A DNA stretch of 64,000 nucleotides from assembly GCA_030063045.1 (NCBI GenBank), contig JAQSEB010000033.1:248001-312000 (forward strand), in the 5' to 3' direction. Within the stretch, counting starts at the first letter, position 1; the number at the start of each line of letters is the position of its first letter. A model generated the notes under the pieces. It saw nothing but the letters and a program-made list of their open reading frames with translations, made no database searches and was not told the DNA's origin. The stretch comes from Pratylenchus scribneri (taxonomy: Eukaryota > Nematoda > Chromadorea > Rhabditida > Pratylenchidae). The position numbers were made by a program, and so were the translations under genes. Below, piece by piece: positions 28,340 through 41,500 of the stretch.

Positions 28340-30700
28340 TTTGGTTTAAAACCTTTTTATTTTTGATCAAACCATGGAAAAAATTACACCAATCTAAGCA
28401 GTTTTAAGAGCTCTATTATTTTTTATAAAAATTAATTGGTTTTAAACCTATATAAAAATGTTATAAACAATTTAATTGAAATGAATATTCTAAAAAGTGC
28501 CACATTTGTATTTTGGTTTAAAACCTTTTTATTTTGATCAATCCATGCCAAAAATTATATCAATCGAAGCAGTTTTAAGTGCTCTATTATTTTTTATAAA
28601 ATTTAATTGGTTTTAAACCTATATAAAAATGTTATAAACAATTTAATTGAAATGAATATTCTAAAAAGTGCCACCTTTGAATTTTGGTTTAAAACCTTTT
28701 TATTTTGATAAAACTATGCCAAAAATTATACCAATCTAAGCAGTTTTAAGAGCTCTATTATTTTTTATAAAAATTAATTAGTTTTAAACATATAAAAAAA
28801 TGTTATAAAAAATTTAATTGAAATGAATATTCTAAAAAGTGCCACATTTGTATTTTGGTTTAAAACCTTTTTATTTTTGACCAATCCATGCCAAAAATTA
28901 TATCAATCGAAGCAGTTTTAAGTGCTCTATTATTTTTTATAAAATTTAATTGGTTTTAAACCTATATAAAAATGTTATAAACAATTTAATTGAAATGAAT
29001 ATTCTAAAAAGTGCCACATTTGTATTTGGGTTTAAAACCTTTTTATTTTGATCAAACTATGCCAAAAATTATATCAATCGAAGCAGTTTTAAGAGCTCTA
29101 TTATTTTTATAAAAATTAATTGGTTTTAAACCTATATAAAAATGTTATAAACAATTTAATTGAAATGAATATTCTAAAAAGTGCCACATTTGTATTTTGG
29201 TTTAAAACCTTTTTATTTTTGATCAAACCATGGAAAAAATTACACCAATCTAAGCAGTTTTAAGAGCTCTATTATTTTTTATAAAAATTAATTGGTTTTA
29301 AACCTATATAAAAATGTTATAAACAATTTAATTGAAATGAATATTCTAAAAAGTGCCACATTTGTATTTTGGTTTAAAACCTTTTTATTTTGATCAATCC
29401 ATGCCAAAAATTATATCAATCGAAGCAGTTTTAAGTGCTCTATTATTTTTTATAAAATTTAATTGGTTTTAAACCTATATAAAAATGTTATAAACAATTT
29501 AATTGAAATGAATATTCTAAAAAGTGCCACCTTTGAATTTTGGTTTAAAACCTTTTTATTTTGATAAAACTATGCCAAAAATTATACCAATCTAAGCAGT
29601 TTTAAGAGCTCTATTATTTTTTATAAAAATTAATTAGTTTTAAACATATAAAAAAATGTTATAAAAAATTTAATTGAAATGAATATTCTAAAAAGTGCCA
29701 CATTTGTATTTTGGTTTAAAACCTTTTTATTTTTGACCAATCCATGCCAAAAATTATATCAATCGAAGCAGTTTTAAGTGCTCTATTATTTTTTATAAAA
29801 TTTAATTGGTTTTAAACCTATATAAAAATGTTATAAACAATTTAATTGAAATGAATATTCTAAAAAGTGCCACATTTGTATTTGGGTTTAAAACCTTTTT
29901 ATTTTGATCAAACTATGCCAAAAATTATATCAATCGAAGCAGTTTTAAGAGCTCTATTATTTTTATAAAAATTAATTGGTTTTAAACCTATATAAAAATG
30001 TTATAAACAATTTAATTGAAATGAATATTCTAAAAAGTGCCACATTTGTATTTTGGTTTAAAACCTTTTTATTTTTGATCAAACCATGGAAAAAATTACA
30101 CCAATCTAAGCAGTTTTAAGAGCTCTATTATTTTTTATAAAAATTAATTGGTTTTAAACCTATATAAAAATGTTATAAACAATTTAATTGAAATGAATAT
30201 TCTAAAAAGTGCCACATTTGTATTTTGGTTTAAAACCTTTTTATTTTGATCAATCCATGCCAAAAATTATATCAATCGAAGCAGTTTTAAGTGCTCTATT
30301 ATTTTTTATAAAATTTAATTGGTTTTAAACCTATATAAAAATGTTATAAACAATTTAATTGAAATGAATATTCTAAAAAGTGCCACCTTTGAATTTTGGT
30401 TTAAAACCTTTTTATTTTGATAAAACTATGCCAAAAATTATACCAATCTAAGCAGTTTTAAGAGCTCTATTATTTTTTATAAAAATTAATTAGTTTTAAA
30501 CATATAAAAAAATGTTATAAAAAATTTAATTGAAATGAATATTCTAAAAAGTGCCACATTTGTATTTTGGTTTAAAACCTTTTTATTTTTGACCAATCCA
30601 TGCCAAAAATTATATCAATCGAAGCAGTTTTAAGTGCTCTATTATTTTTTATAAAATTTAATTGGTTTTAAACCTATATAAAAATGTTATAAACAATTTA
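28340..30700 (+). repeat. Higher-order repeat of 5 monomers (856 bp), about three copies
   Basis: The GATAAAACTATGCC monomer occurs at 28,707, 29,563 and 30,419, exactly 856 bp apart. Each is flanked by the same series: a GATCAAACCATGG unit, a GATCAATCCATGCC unit with AAGTGCTC, the GATAAAAC unit, a GACCAATCCATGCC unit and a TATTTGGG unit. A similar five-monomer period of about 853 bp is visible at 22,690-24,230. Confidence 0.88.
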
Positions 30701-30749
30701 ATTGAAATGAATATTCTAAAAAGTGCCACATTTGTATTTTGGTTTAAAA

Positions 30750-33700
30750 CCTTTTTATTTTTGACCAATCCATGCCAAAAATTATATCAATCGAAGCAGT
30801 TTTAAGTGCTCTATTATTTTTTATAAAATTTAATTGGTTTTAAACCTATATAAAAATGTTATAAATAATTTAATTGAAATGAATATTCTAAAAAGTGCCA
30901 CCTTTGAATTTTGGTTTAAAACCTTTTTATTTTGATCAAACTATGCCAAAAATTATATCATTCGAAGCAGTTTTAAGAGCTCTATTATTTTTTATAAAAA
31001 TTAATTGGTTTTAAACCTATATAAAAATGTTATAAACAATTTAATTGAAAGGAATATTCTAAAAAGTGCCACCTTTGAATTTTGGTTTAAAACCTTTTTA
31101 TTTTGATCAAACTATGCCAAAAATTATATCAATCGAAGCAGTTTTAAGAGCTCTATTATTTTTATAAAAATTAATTGGTTTTAAACCTATATAAAAATGT
31201 TATAAACAATTTAATTGAAATGAATATTCTAAAAAGTGCCACATTTGTATTTTGGTTTAAAACCTTTTTATTTTTGATCAAACCATGGAAAAAATTACAC
31301 CAATCTAAGCAGTTTTAAGAGCTCTATTATTTTTTATAAAAATTAATTGGTTTTAAACCTATATAAAAATGTTATAAACAATTTAATTGAAATGAATATT
31401 CTAAAAAGTGCCACCTTTGAATTTTGGTTTAAAACCTTTTTATTTTGATCAAACTATGCCAAAAATTATATCAATCGAAGCAGTTTTAAGAGCTCTATTA
31501 TTTTTTATAAAAATTAATTGGTTTTAAACCTATATAAAAATGTTATAAACAATTTAATTGAAAGGAATATTCTAAAAAGTGCCACCTTTGAATTTTGGTT
31601 TAAAACCTTTTTATTTTGATCAAACTATGCCAAAAATTATATCAATCGAAGCAGTTTTAAGTGCTCTATTATTTTTTATAAAATTTAATTGGTTTTAAAC
31701 CTATATAAAAATGTTATAAACAATTTAATTGAAATGAATATTCTAAAAAGTGCCACATTTGTATTTGGGTTTAAAACCTTTTTATTTTGATCAAACTATG
31801 CCAAAAATTATATCAATCGAAGCAGTTTTAAGAGCTCTATTATTTTTTATAAAAATTAATTGGTTTTAAACCTATATAAAAATGTTATAAACAATTTAAT
31901 TGAAAGGAATATTCTAAAAAGTGCCACCTTTGAATTTTGGTTTAAAACCTTTTTATTTTGATCAAACTATGCCAAAAATTATATCAATCGAAGCAGTTTT
32001 AAGAGCTCTATTATTTTTATAAAAATTAATTGGTTTTAAACCTATATAAAAATGTTATAAACAATTTAATTGAAATGAATATTCTAAAAAGTGCCACATT
32101 TGTATTTTGGTTTAAAACCTTTTTATTTTTGATCAAACCATGGAAAAAATTACACCAATCTAAGCAGTTTTAAGAGCTCTATTATTTTTTATAAAAATTA
32201 ATTGGTTTTAAACCTATATAAAAATGTTATAAACAATTTAATTGAAATGAATATTCTAAAAAGTGCCACCTTTGAATTTTGGTTTAAAACCTTTTTATTT
32301 TGATCAAACTATGCCAAAAATTATATCAATCGAAGCAGTTTTAAGAGCTCTATTATTTTTTATAAAAATTAATTGGTTTTAAACCTATATAAAAATGTTA
32401 TAAACAATTTAATTGAAATGAATATTCTAAAAAGTGCCACATTTGTATTTTGGTTTAAAACCTTTTTATTTTTGACCAATCCATGCCAAAAATTATATCA
32501 ATCGAAGTAGTTTTAAGTGCTCTATTATTTTTTATAAAATTTAATTGGTTTTAAACCTATATAAAAATGTTATAAACAATTTAATTGAAATGAATATTCT
32601 AAAAAGTGCCACATTTGTATTTTGGTTTAAAACCTTTTTATTTTTGACCAATCCATGCCAAAAATTATATCAATCGAAGCAGTTTTAAGTGCTCTATTAT
32701 TTTTTATAAAATTTAATTGGTTTTAAACCTATATAAAAATGTTATAAATAATTTAATTGAAATGAATATTCTAAAAAGTGCCACCTTTGAATTTTGGTTT
32801 AAAACCTTTTTATTTTGATCAAACTATGCCAAAAATTATATCATTCGAAGCAGTTTTAAGAGCTCTATTATTTTTTATAAAAATTAATTGGTTTTAAACC
32901 TATATAAAAATGTTATAAACAATTTAATTGAAAGGAATATTCTAAAAAGTGCCACCTTTGAATTTTGGTTTAAAACCTTTTTATTTTGATCAAACTATGC
33001 CAAAAATTATATCAATCGAAGCAGTTTTAAGAGCTCTATTATTTTTATAAAAATTAATTGGTTTTAAACCTATATAAAAATGTTATAAACAATTTAATTG
33101 AAATGAATATTCTAAAAAGTGCCACATTTGTATTTTGGTTTAAAACCTTTTTATTTTTGATCAAACCATGGAAAAAATTACACCAATCTAAGCAGTTTTA
33201 AGAGCTCTATTATTTTTTATAAAAATTAATTGGTTTTAAACCTATATAAAAATGTTATAAACAATTTAATTGAAATGAATATTCTAAAAAGTGCCACCTT
33301 TGAATTTTGGTTTAAAACCTTTTTATTTTGATCAAACTATGCCAAAAATTATATCAATCGAAGCAGTTTTAAGAGCTCTATTATTTTTTATAAAAATTAA
33401 TTGGTTTTAAACCTATATAAAAATGTTATAAACAATTTAATTGAAAGGAATATTCTAAAAAGTGCCACCTTTGAATTTTGGTTTAAAACCTTTTTATTTT
33501 GATCAAACTATGCCAAAAATTATATCAATCGAAGCAGTTTTAAGTGCTCTATTATTTTTTATAAAATTTAATTGGTTTTAAACCTATATAAAAATGTTAT
33601 AAACAATTTAATTGAAATGAATATTCTAAAAAGTGCCACATTTGTATTTGGGTTTAAAACCTTTTTATTTTGATCAAACTATGCCAAAAATTATATCAAT

Positions 33701-34300
33701 CGAAGCAGTTTTAAGAGCTCTATTATTTTTTATAAAAATTAATTGGTTTTAAACCTATATAAAAATGTTATAAACAATTTAATTGAAAGGAATATTCTAA
33801 AAAGTGCCACCTTTGAATTTTGGTTTAAAACCTTTTTATTTTGATCAAACTATGCCAAAAATTATATCAATCGAAGCAGTTTTAAGAGCTCTATTATTTT
33901 TATAAAAATTAATTGGTTTTAAACATATATAAAAATGTTATAAACAATTTAATTGAAATGAATATTCTAAAAAGTGCCACATTTGTATTTTGGTTTAAAA
34001 CCTTTTTATTTTTGATCAAACCATGGAAAAAATTACACCAATCTAAGCAGTTTTAAGAGCTCTATTATTTTTTATAAAAATTAATTGGTTTTAAACCTAT
34101 ATAAAAATGTTATAAACAATTTAATTGAAATGAATATTCTAAAAAGTGCCACCTTTGAATTTTGGTTTAAAACCTTTTTATTTTGATCAAACTATGCCAA
34201 AAATTATATCAATCGAAGCAGTTTTAAGAGCTCTATTATTTTTTATAAAAATTAATTGGTTTTAAACCTATATAAAAATGTTATAAACAATTTAATTGAA
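30750..34300 (+). repeat. Higher-order repeat of 11 monomers (~1,883 bp), two copies
   Basis: The private variant ATCATTCGAAG, in place of ATCAATCGAAG, occurs at 30,958 and 32,841, which is 1,883 bp apart. The surrounding series of variant monomers matches in both copies. Confidence 0.82.
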
Positions 34301-36889
34301 ATGAATATTCTAAAAAGTGCCACATTTGTATTTTGGTTTAAAACCTTTTTATTTTGATCAATCCATGCCAAAAATTATATCAATCGAAGCAGTTTTAAGT
34401 GCTCTATTATTTTTTATAAAATTTAATTGGTTTTAAACCTATATAAAAATGTTATAAACAATTTAATTGAAATGAATATTCTAAAAAGTGCCACATTTGT
34501 ATTTGGGTTTAAAACCTTTTTATTTTGATCAAACTATGCCAAAAATTATATCAATCGAAGCAGTTTTAAGAGCTCTATTATTTTTATAAAAATTAATTGG
34601 TTTTAAACCTATATAAAAATGTTATAAACAATTTAATTGAAATGAATATTCTAAAAAGTGCCACATTTGTATTTTGGTTTAAAACCTTTTTATTTTTGAT
34701 CAAACCATGGAAAAAATTACACCAATCTAAGCAGTTTTAAGAGCTCTATTATTTTTTATAAAAATTAATTGGTTTTAAACCTATATAAAAATGTTATAAA
34801 CAATTTAATTGAAATGAATATTCTAAAAAGTGCCACATTTGTATTTTGGTTTAAAACCTTTTTATTTTGATCAATCCATGCCAAAAATTATATCAATCGA
34901 AGCAGTTTTAAGTGCTCTATTATTTTTTATAAAATTTAATTGGTTTTAAACCTATATAAAAATGTTATAAACAATTTAATTGAAATGAATATTCTAAAAA
35001 GTGCCACCTTTGAATTTTGGTTTAAAACCTTTTTATTTTGATAAAACTATGCCAAAAATTATACCAATCTAAGCAGTTTTAAGAGCTCTATTATTTTTTA
35101 TAAAAATTAATTAGTTTTAAACATATAAAAAAATGTTATAAAAAATTTAATTGAAATGAATATTCTAAAAAGTGCCACATTTGTATTTTGGTTTAAAACC
35201 TTTTTATTTTTGACCAATCCATGCCAAAAATTATATCAATCGAAGCAGTTTTAAGTGCTCTATTATTTTTTATAAAATTTAATTGGTTTTAAACCTATAT
35301 AAAAATGTTATAAACAATTTAATTGAAATGAATATTCTAAAAAGTGCCACATTTGTATTTTGGTTTAAAACCTTTTTATTTTTGACCAATCCATGCCAAA
35401 AATTATATCAATCGAAGCAGTTTTAAGTGCTCTATTATTTTTTATAAAATTTAATTGGTTTTAAACCTATATAAAAATGTTATAAATAATTTAATTGAAA
35501 TGAATATTCTAAAAAGTGCCACCTTTGAATTTTGGTTTAAAACCTTTTTATTTTGATCAAACTATGCCAAAAATTATATCAATCGAAGCAGTTTTAAGAG
35601 CTCTATTATTTTTTATAAAAATTAATTGGTTTTAAACCTATATAAAAATGTTATAAACAATTTAATTGAAAGGAATATTCTAAAAAGTGCCACCTTTGAA
35701 TTTTGGTTTAAAACCTTTTTATTTTGATCAAACTATGCCAAAAATTATATCAATCGAAGCAGTTTTAAGAGCTCTATTATTTTTTATAAAAATTAATTGG
35801 TTTTAAACCTATATAAAAATGTTATAAACAATTTAATTGAAATGAATATTCTAAAAAGTGCCACCTTTGAATTTTGGTTTAAAACCTTTTTATTTTGATC
35901 AAACTATGCCAAAAATTATATCAATCGAAGCAGTTTTAAGAGCTCTATTATTTTTATAAAAATTAATTGGTTTTAAACCTATATAAAAATGTTATAAACA
36001 ATTTAATTGAAATGAATATTCTAAAAAGTGCCACATTTGTATTTTGGTTTAAAACCTTTTTATTTTGATAAAACTATGCCAAAAATTATATCAATCGAAG
36101 CAGTTTTAAGAGCTCTATTATTTTTTATAAAAATTAATTGGTTTTAAACCTATATAAAAATGTTATAAACAATTTAATTGAAATGAATATTCTAAAAAGT
36201 GCCACCTTTGAATTTTGGTTTAAAACCTTTTTATTTTGATCAAACTATGCCAAAAATTATATCAATCGAAGCAGTTTTAAGAGCTCTATTATTTTTATAA
36301 AAATTAATTGGTTTTAAACCTATATAAAAATGTTATAAACAATTTAATTGAAATGAATATTCTAAAAAGTGCCACATTTGTATTTTGGTTTAAAACCTTT
36401 TTATTTTTGATCAAACCATGGAAAAAATTACACCAATCAAAGCAGTTTTAAGAGCTCTATTATTTTTTATAAAAATTAATTGGTTTTAAACTTATATAAA
36501 AATGTTATAAACAATTTAATTGAAATGAATATTCTAAAAAGTGCCACATTTGTATTTGGGTTTAAATTTTTTTATTTTGATCAAATTATGCCAAAAATTA
36601 TATCAATCGAAGCAGTTTTAAGAACTCTATTATTTTTTATAAAAATTAATTGGTTTTAAACCTATATAAAAATGTTATAAACAATTTAATTGAAATGAAT
36701 ATTCTAAAAAGTGCCACCTTTGAATTTTGGTTTAAAACCTTTTTATTTTGATCAAACTATGCCAAAAATTATATCAATCGAAGCAGTTTTAAGAGCTCTA
36801 TTATTTTTTATAAAAATTAATTGGTTTTAAACCTATATAAAAATGTTATAAACAATTTAATTGAAAGGAATATTCTAAAAAGTGCCACA

Positions 36890-39800
36890 TTTGTATTTGG
36901 GTTTAAATTTTTTTATTTTGATCAAATTATGCCAAAAATTATATCAATCGAAGCAGTTTTAAGAGCTCTATTATTTTTTATAAAAATTAATTGGTTTTAA
37001 ACCTATATAAAAATGTTTTAAATAATTTAAAGAATATTCTAAAAAGTGCCACATTTGTATTTGGGTTTAAAACCTTTTTATTTTGATTAAACTATGCCAA
37101 AAATTATATCAATCGAAGTAATTTTAAGAGCTCTATTATTTTTTATAAAAATTAATTGGTTTTAAACCTATATAAAAATATTATAAACAATTTAATTGAA
37201 ATGAATATTCTAAAAAGTGCCACATTTGTATTTTGGTTTAAAACCTTTTTATTTTGATCAAACTATGCCAAAAATTATATCAATCGAAGCAGTTTTAAGA
37301 GCTCTATTATTTTTATAAAAATTAATTGGTTTTAAACCTATATAAAAATGTTATAAACAATTTAATTGAAATGAATATTCTAAAAAGTGCCACATTTGTA
37401 TTTTGGTTTAAAACCTTTTTATTTTTGATCAAACCATGGAAAAAATTACACCAATCTAAGCAGTTTTAAGAGCTCTATTATTTTTTATAAAAATTAATTG
37501 GTTTTAAACCTATATAAAAATGTTATAAACAATTTAATTGAAATGAATATTCTAAAAAGTGCCACATTTGTATTTTGGTTTAAAACCTTTTTATTTTGAT
37601 CAAACTATGCCAAAAATTATATCAATCGAAGTAGTTTTAAGAGCTCTATTATTTTTTATAAAAATTAATTGGTTTTAAACTTATATAAAAATGTTATAAA
37701 CAATTTAATTGAAATGAATATTCTAAAAAGTGCCACATTTGAATTTTGGTTTAAAACCTTTTTATTTTGATCAAACTATGCCAAAAATTATATCAATCGA
37801 AGCAGTTTTAAGAGCTCTATTATTTTTTATAAAAATTAATTGGTTTTAAACGTATATAAAAATGTTATAAACAATTTAATTGAAAGGAATATTCTAAAAA
37901 GTACCACCTTTGAATTTTGGTTTAAAACCTTTTTATTTTGATCAAACTATGCCAAAAATTATATCAATCGAAGCAGTTTTAAGAGCTCTATTATTTTTTA
38001 TAAAAATTAATTGGTTTTAAACCTATATAAAAATGTTATAAACAATTTAATTGAAATGAATATTCTAAAAAGTGCCACCTTTGAATTTTGGTTTAAAACC
38101 TTTTTATTTTGATCAAACTATGCCAAAAATTATATCAATCGAAGCAGTTTTAAGAGCTCTATTATTTTTATAAAAATTAATTGGTTTTAAACCTATATAA
38201 AAATGTTATAAACAATTTAATTGAAATGAATATTCTAAAAAGTGCCACATTTGTATTTTGGTTTAAAACCTTTTTATTTTGATCAAACTATGCCAAAAAT
38301 TATATCAATCGAAGTAGTTTTAAGAGCTCTATTATTTTTTATAAAAATTAATTGGTTTTAAACCTATATAAAAATGTTATAAACAATTTAATTGAAATGA
38401 ATATTCTAAAAAGTGCCACATTTGTATTTTGGTTTAAAACCTTTTTATTTTTGATCAAACCATGGAAAAAATTACACCAATCTAAGCAGTTTTAAGAGCT
38501 CTATTATTTTTTATAAAAATTAATTGGTTTTAAACCTATATAAAAATGTTATAAACAATTTAATTGAAATGAATATTCTAAAAAGTGCCACATTTGTATT
38601 TTGGTTTAAAACCTTTTTATTTTGATCAAACTATGCCAAAAATTATATCAATCGAAGTAGTTTTAAGAGCTCTATTATTTTTTATAAAAATTAATTGGTT
38701 TTAAACTTATATAAAAATGTTATAAACAATTTAATTGAAATGAATATTCTAAAAAGTGCCACATTTGAATTTTGGTTTAAAACCTTTTTATTTTGATAAA
38801 ACTATGCCAAAAATTATACCAATCTAAGCAGTTTTAAGAGCTCTATTATTTTTTATAAAAATTAATTGGTTTTAAACCTATATAAAAATGTTATAAACAA
38901 TTTAATTGAAATGAATATTCTAAAAAGTGCCACATTTGTATTTTGGTTTAAATTTTTTTATTTTGATCAAATTATGCCAAAAATTTTATCAATCGAAGCA
39001 GTTTTAAGAGCTCTATTATTTTTTATAAAAATTAATTAGTTTTAAACCTATATAAAAATGTTATAAACAATTTAATTGAAATGAATATTCTAAAAAGTGC
39101 CACATTTGTATTTGGGTTTAAATTTTTTTATTTTGATCAAATTATGCCAAAAATTATATCAATCGAAGCAGTTTTAAGAGCTCTATTATTTTTTATAAAA
39201 ATTAATTGGTTTTAAACCTATATAAAAATGTTATAAACAATTTAATTGAAATGAATATTCTAAAAAGTGCCACCTTTGAATTTTGGTTTAAAACCTTTTT
39301 ATTTTGATCAAACTATGCCAAAAATTATATCAATCGAAGCAGTTTTAAGAGCTCTATTATTTTTTATAAAAATTAATTGGTTTTAAACCTATATAAAAAT
39401 GTTATAAACAATTTAATTGAAAGGAATATTCTAAAAAGTGCCACATTTGTATTTGGGTTTAAATTTTTTTATTTTGATCAAATTATGCCAAAAATTATAT
39501 CAATCGAAGCAGTTTTAAGAGCTCTATTATTTTTTATAAAAATTAATTGGTTTTAAACCTATATAAAAATGTTTTAAATAATTTAAAGAATATTCTAAAA
39601 AGTGCCACATTTGTATTTGGGTTTAAAACCTTTTTATTTTGATTAAACTATGCCAAAAATTATATCAATCGAAGTAGTTTTAAGAGCTCTATTATTTTTT
39701 ATAAAAATTAATTGGTTTTAAACCTATATAAAAATATTATAAACAATTTAATTGAAATGAATATTCTAAAAAGTGCCACATTTGTATTTTGGTTTAAAAC

Positions 39801-41500
39801 CTTTTTATTTTGATCAAACTATGCCAAAAATTATATCAATCGAAGCAGTTTTAAGAGCTCTATTATTTTTATAAAAATTAATTGGTTTTAAACCTATATA
39901 AAAATGTTATAAACAATTTAATTGAAATGAATATTCTAAAAAGTGCCACATTTGTATTTTGGTTTAAAACCTTTTTATTTTTGATCAAACCATGGAAAAA
40001 ATTACACCAATCTAAGCAGTTTTAAGAGCTCTATTATTTTTTATAAAAATTAATTGGTTTTAAACCTATATAAAAATGTTATAAACAATTTAATTGAAAT
40101 GAATATTCTAAAAAGTGCCACATTTGTATTTTGGTTTAAAACCTTTTTATTTTGATCAAACTATGCCAAAAATTATATCAATCGAAGTAGTTTTAAGAGC
40201 TCTATTATTTTTTATAAAAATTAATTGGTTTTAAACTTATATAAAAATGTTATAAACAATTTAATTGAAATGAATATTCTAAAAAGTGCCACATTTGAAT
40301 TTTGGTTTAAAACCTTTTTATTTTGATCAAACTATGCCAAAAATTATATCAATCGAAGCAGTTTTAAGAGCTCTATTATTTTTTATAAAAATTAATTGGT
40401 TTTAAACCTATATAAAAATGTTATAAACAATTTAATTGAAAGGAATATTCTAAAAAGTACCACCTTTGAATTTTGGTTTAAAACCTTTTTATTTTGATCA
40501 AACTATGCCAAAAATTATATCAATCGAAGCAGTTTTAAGAGCTCTATTATTTTTTATAAAAATTAATTGGTTTTAAACCTATATAAAAATGTTATAAACA
40601 ATTTAATTGAAATGAATATTCTAAAAAGTGCCACCTTTGAATTTTGGTTTAAAACCTTTTTATTTTGATCAAACTATGCCAAAAATTATATCAATCGAAG
40701 CAGTTTTAAGAGCTCTATTATTTTTATAAAAATTAATTGGTTTTAAACCTATATAAAAATGTTATAAACAATTTAATTGAAATGAATATTCTAAAAAGTG
40801 CCACATTTGTATTTTGGTTTAAAACCTTTTTATTTTGATCAAACTATGCCAAAAATTATATCAATCGAAGTAGTTTTAAGAGCTCTATTATTTTTTATAA
40901 AAATTAATTGGTTTTAAACCTATATAAAAATGTTATAAACAATTTAATTGAAATGAATATTCTAAAAAGTGCCACATTTGTATTTTGGTTTAAAACCTTT
41001 TTATTTTGATCAAACTATGCCAAAAATTATATCAATCGAAGTAGTTTTAAGAGCTCTATTATTTTTTATAAAAATTAATTGGTTTTAAACCTATATAAAA
41101 ATGTTATAAACAATTTAATTGAAATGAATATTCTAAAAAGTGCCACATTTGTATTTTGGTTTAAAACCTTTTTATTTTTGATCAAACCATGGAAAAAATT
41201 ACACCAATCTAAGCAGTTTTAAGAGCTCTATTATTTTTTATAAAAATTAATTGGTTTTAAACCTATATAAAAATGTTATAAACAATTTAATTGAAATGAA
41301 TATTCTAAAAAGTGCCACATTTGTATTTTGGTTTAAAACCTTTTTATTTTGATCAAACTATGCCAAAAATTATATCAATCGAAGTAGTTTTAAGAGCTCT
41401 ATTATTTTTTATAAAAATTAATTGGTTTTAAACTTATATAAAAATGTTATAAACAATTTAATTGAAATGAATATTCTAAAAAGTGCCACATTTGAATTTT
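36890..41500 (+). repeat. Higher-order repeat of 15 monomers (~2,556 bp), two copies
   Basis: The variant GTACCACC, in place of GTGCCACC, occurs only at 37,901 and 40,457, which is 2,556 bp apart. A shortened unit with ATGTTTTAAATAATTTAAAG precedes each copy (about 37,015 and 39,570). The same shortened unit is also found near 17,380, 22,335, 26,935 and 27,955. Confidence 0.82.
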
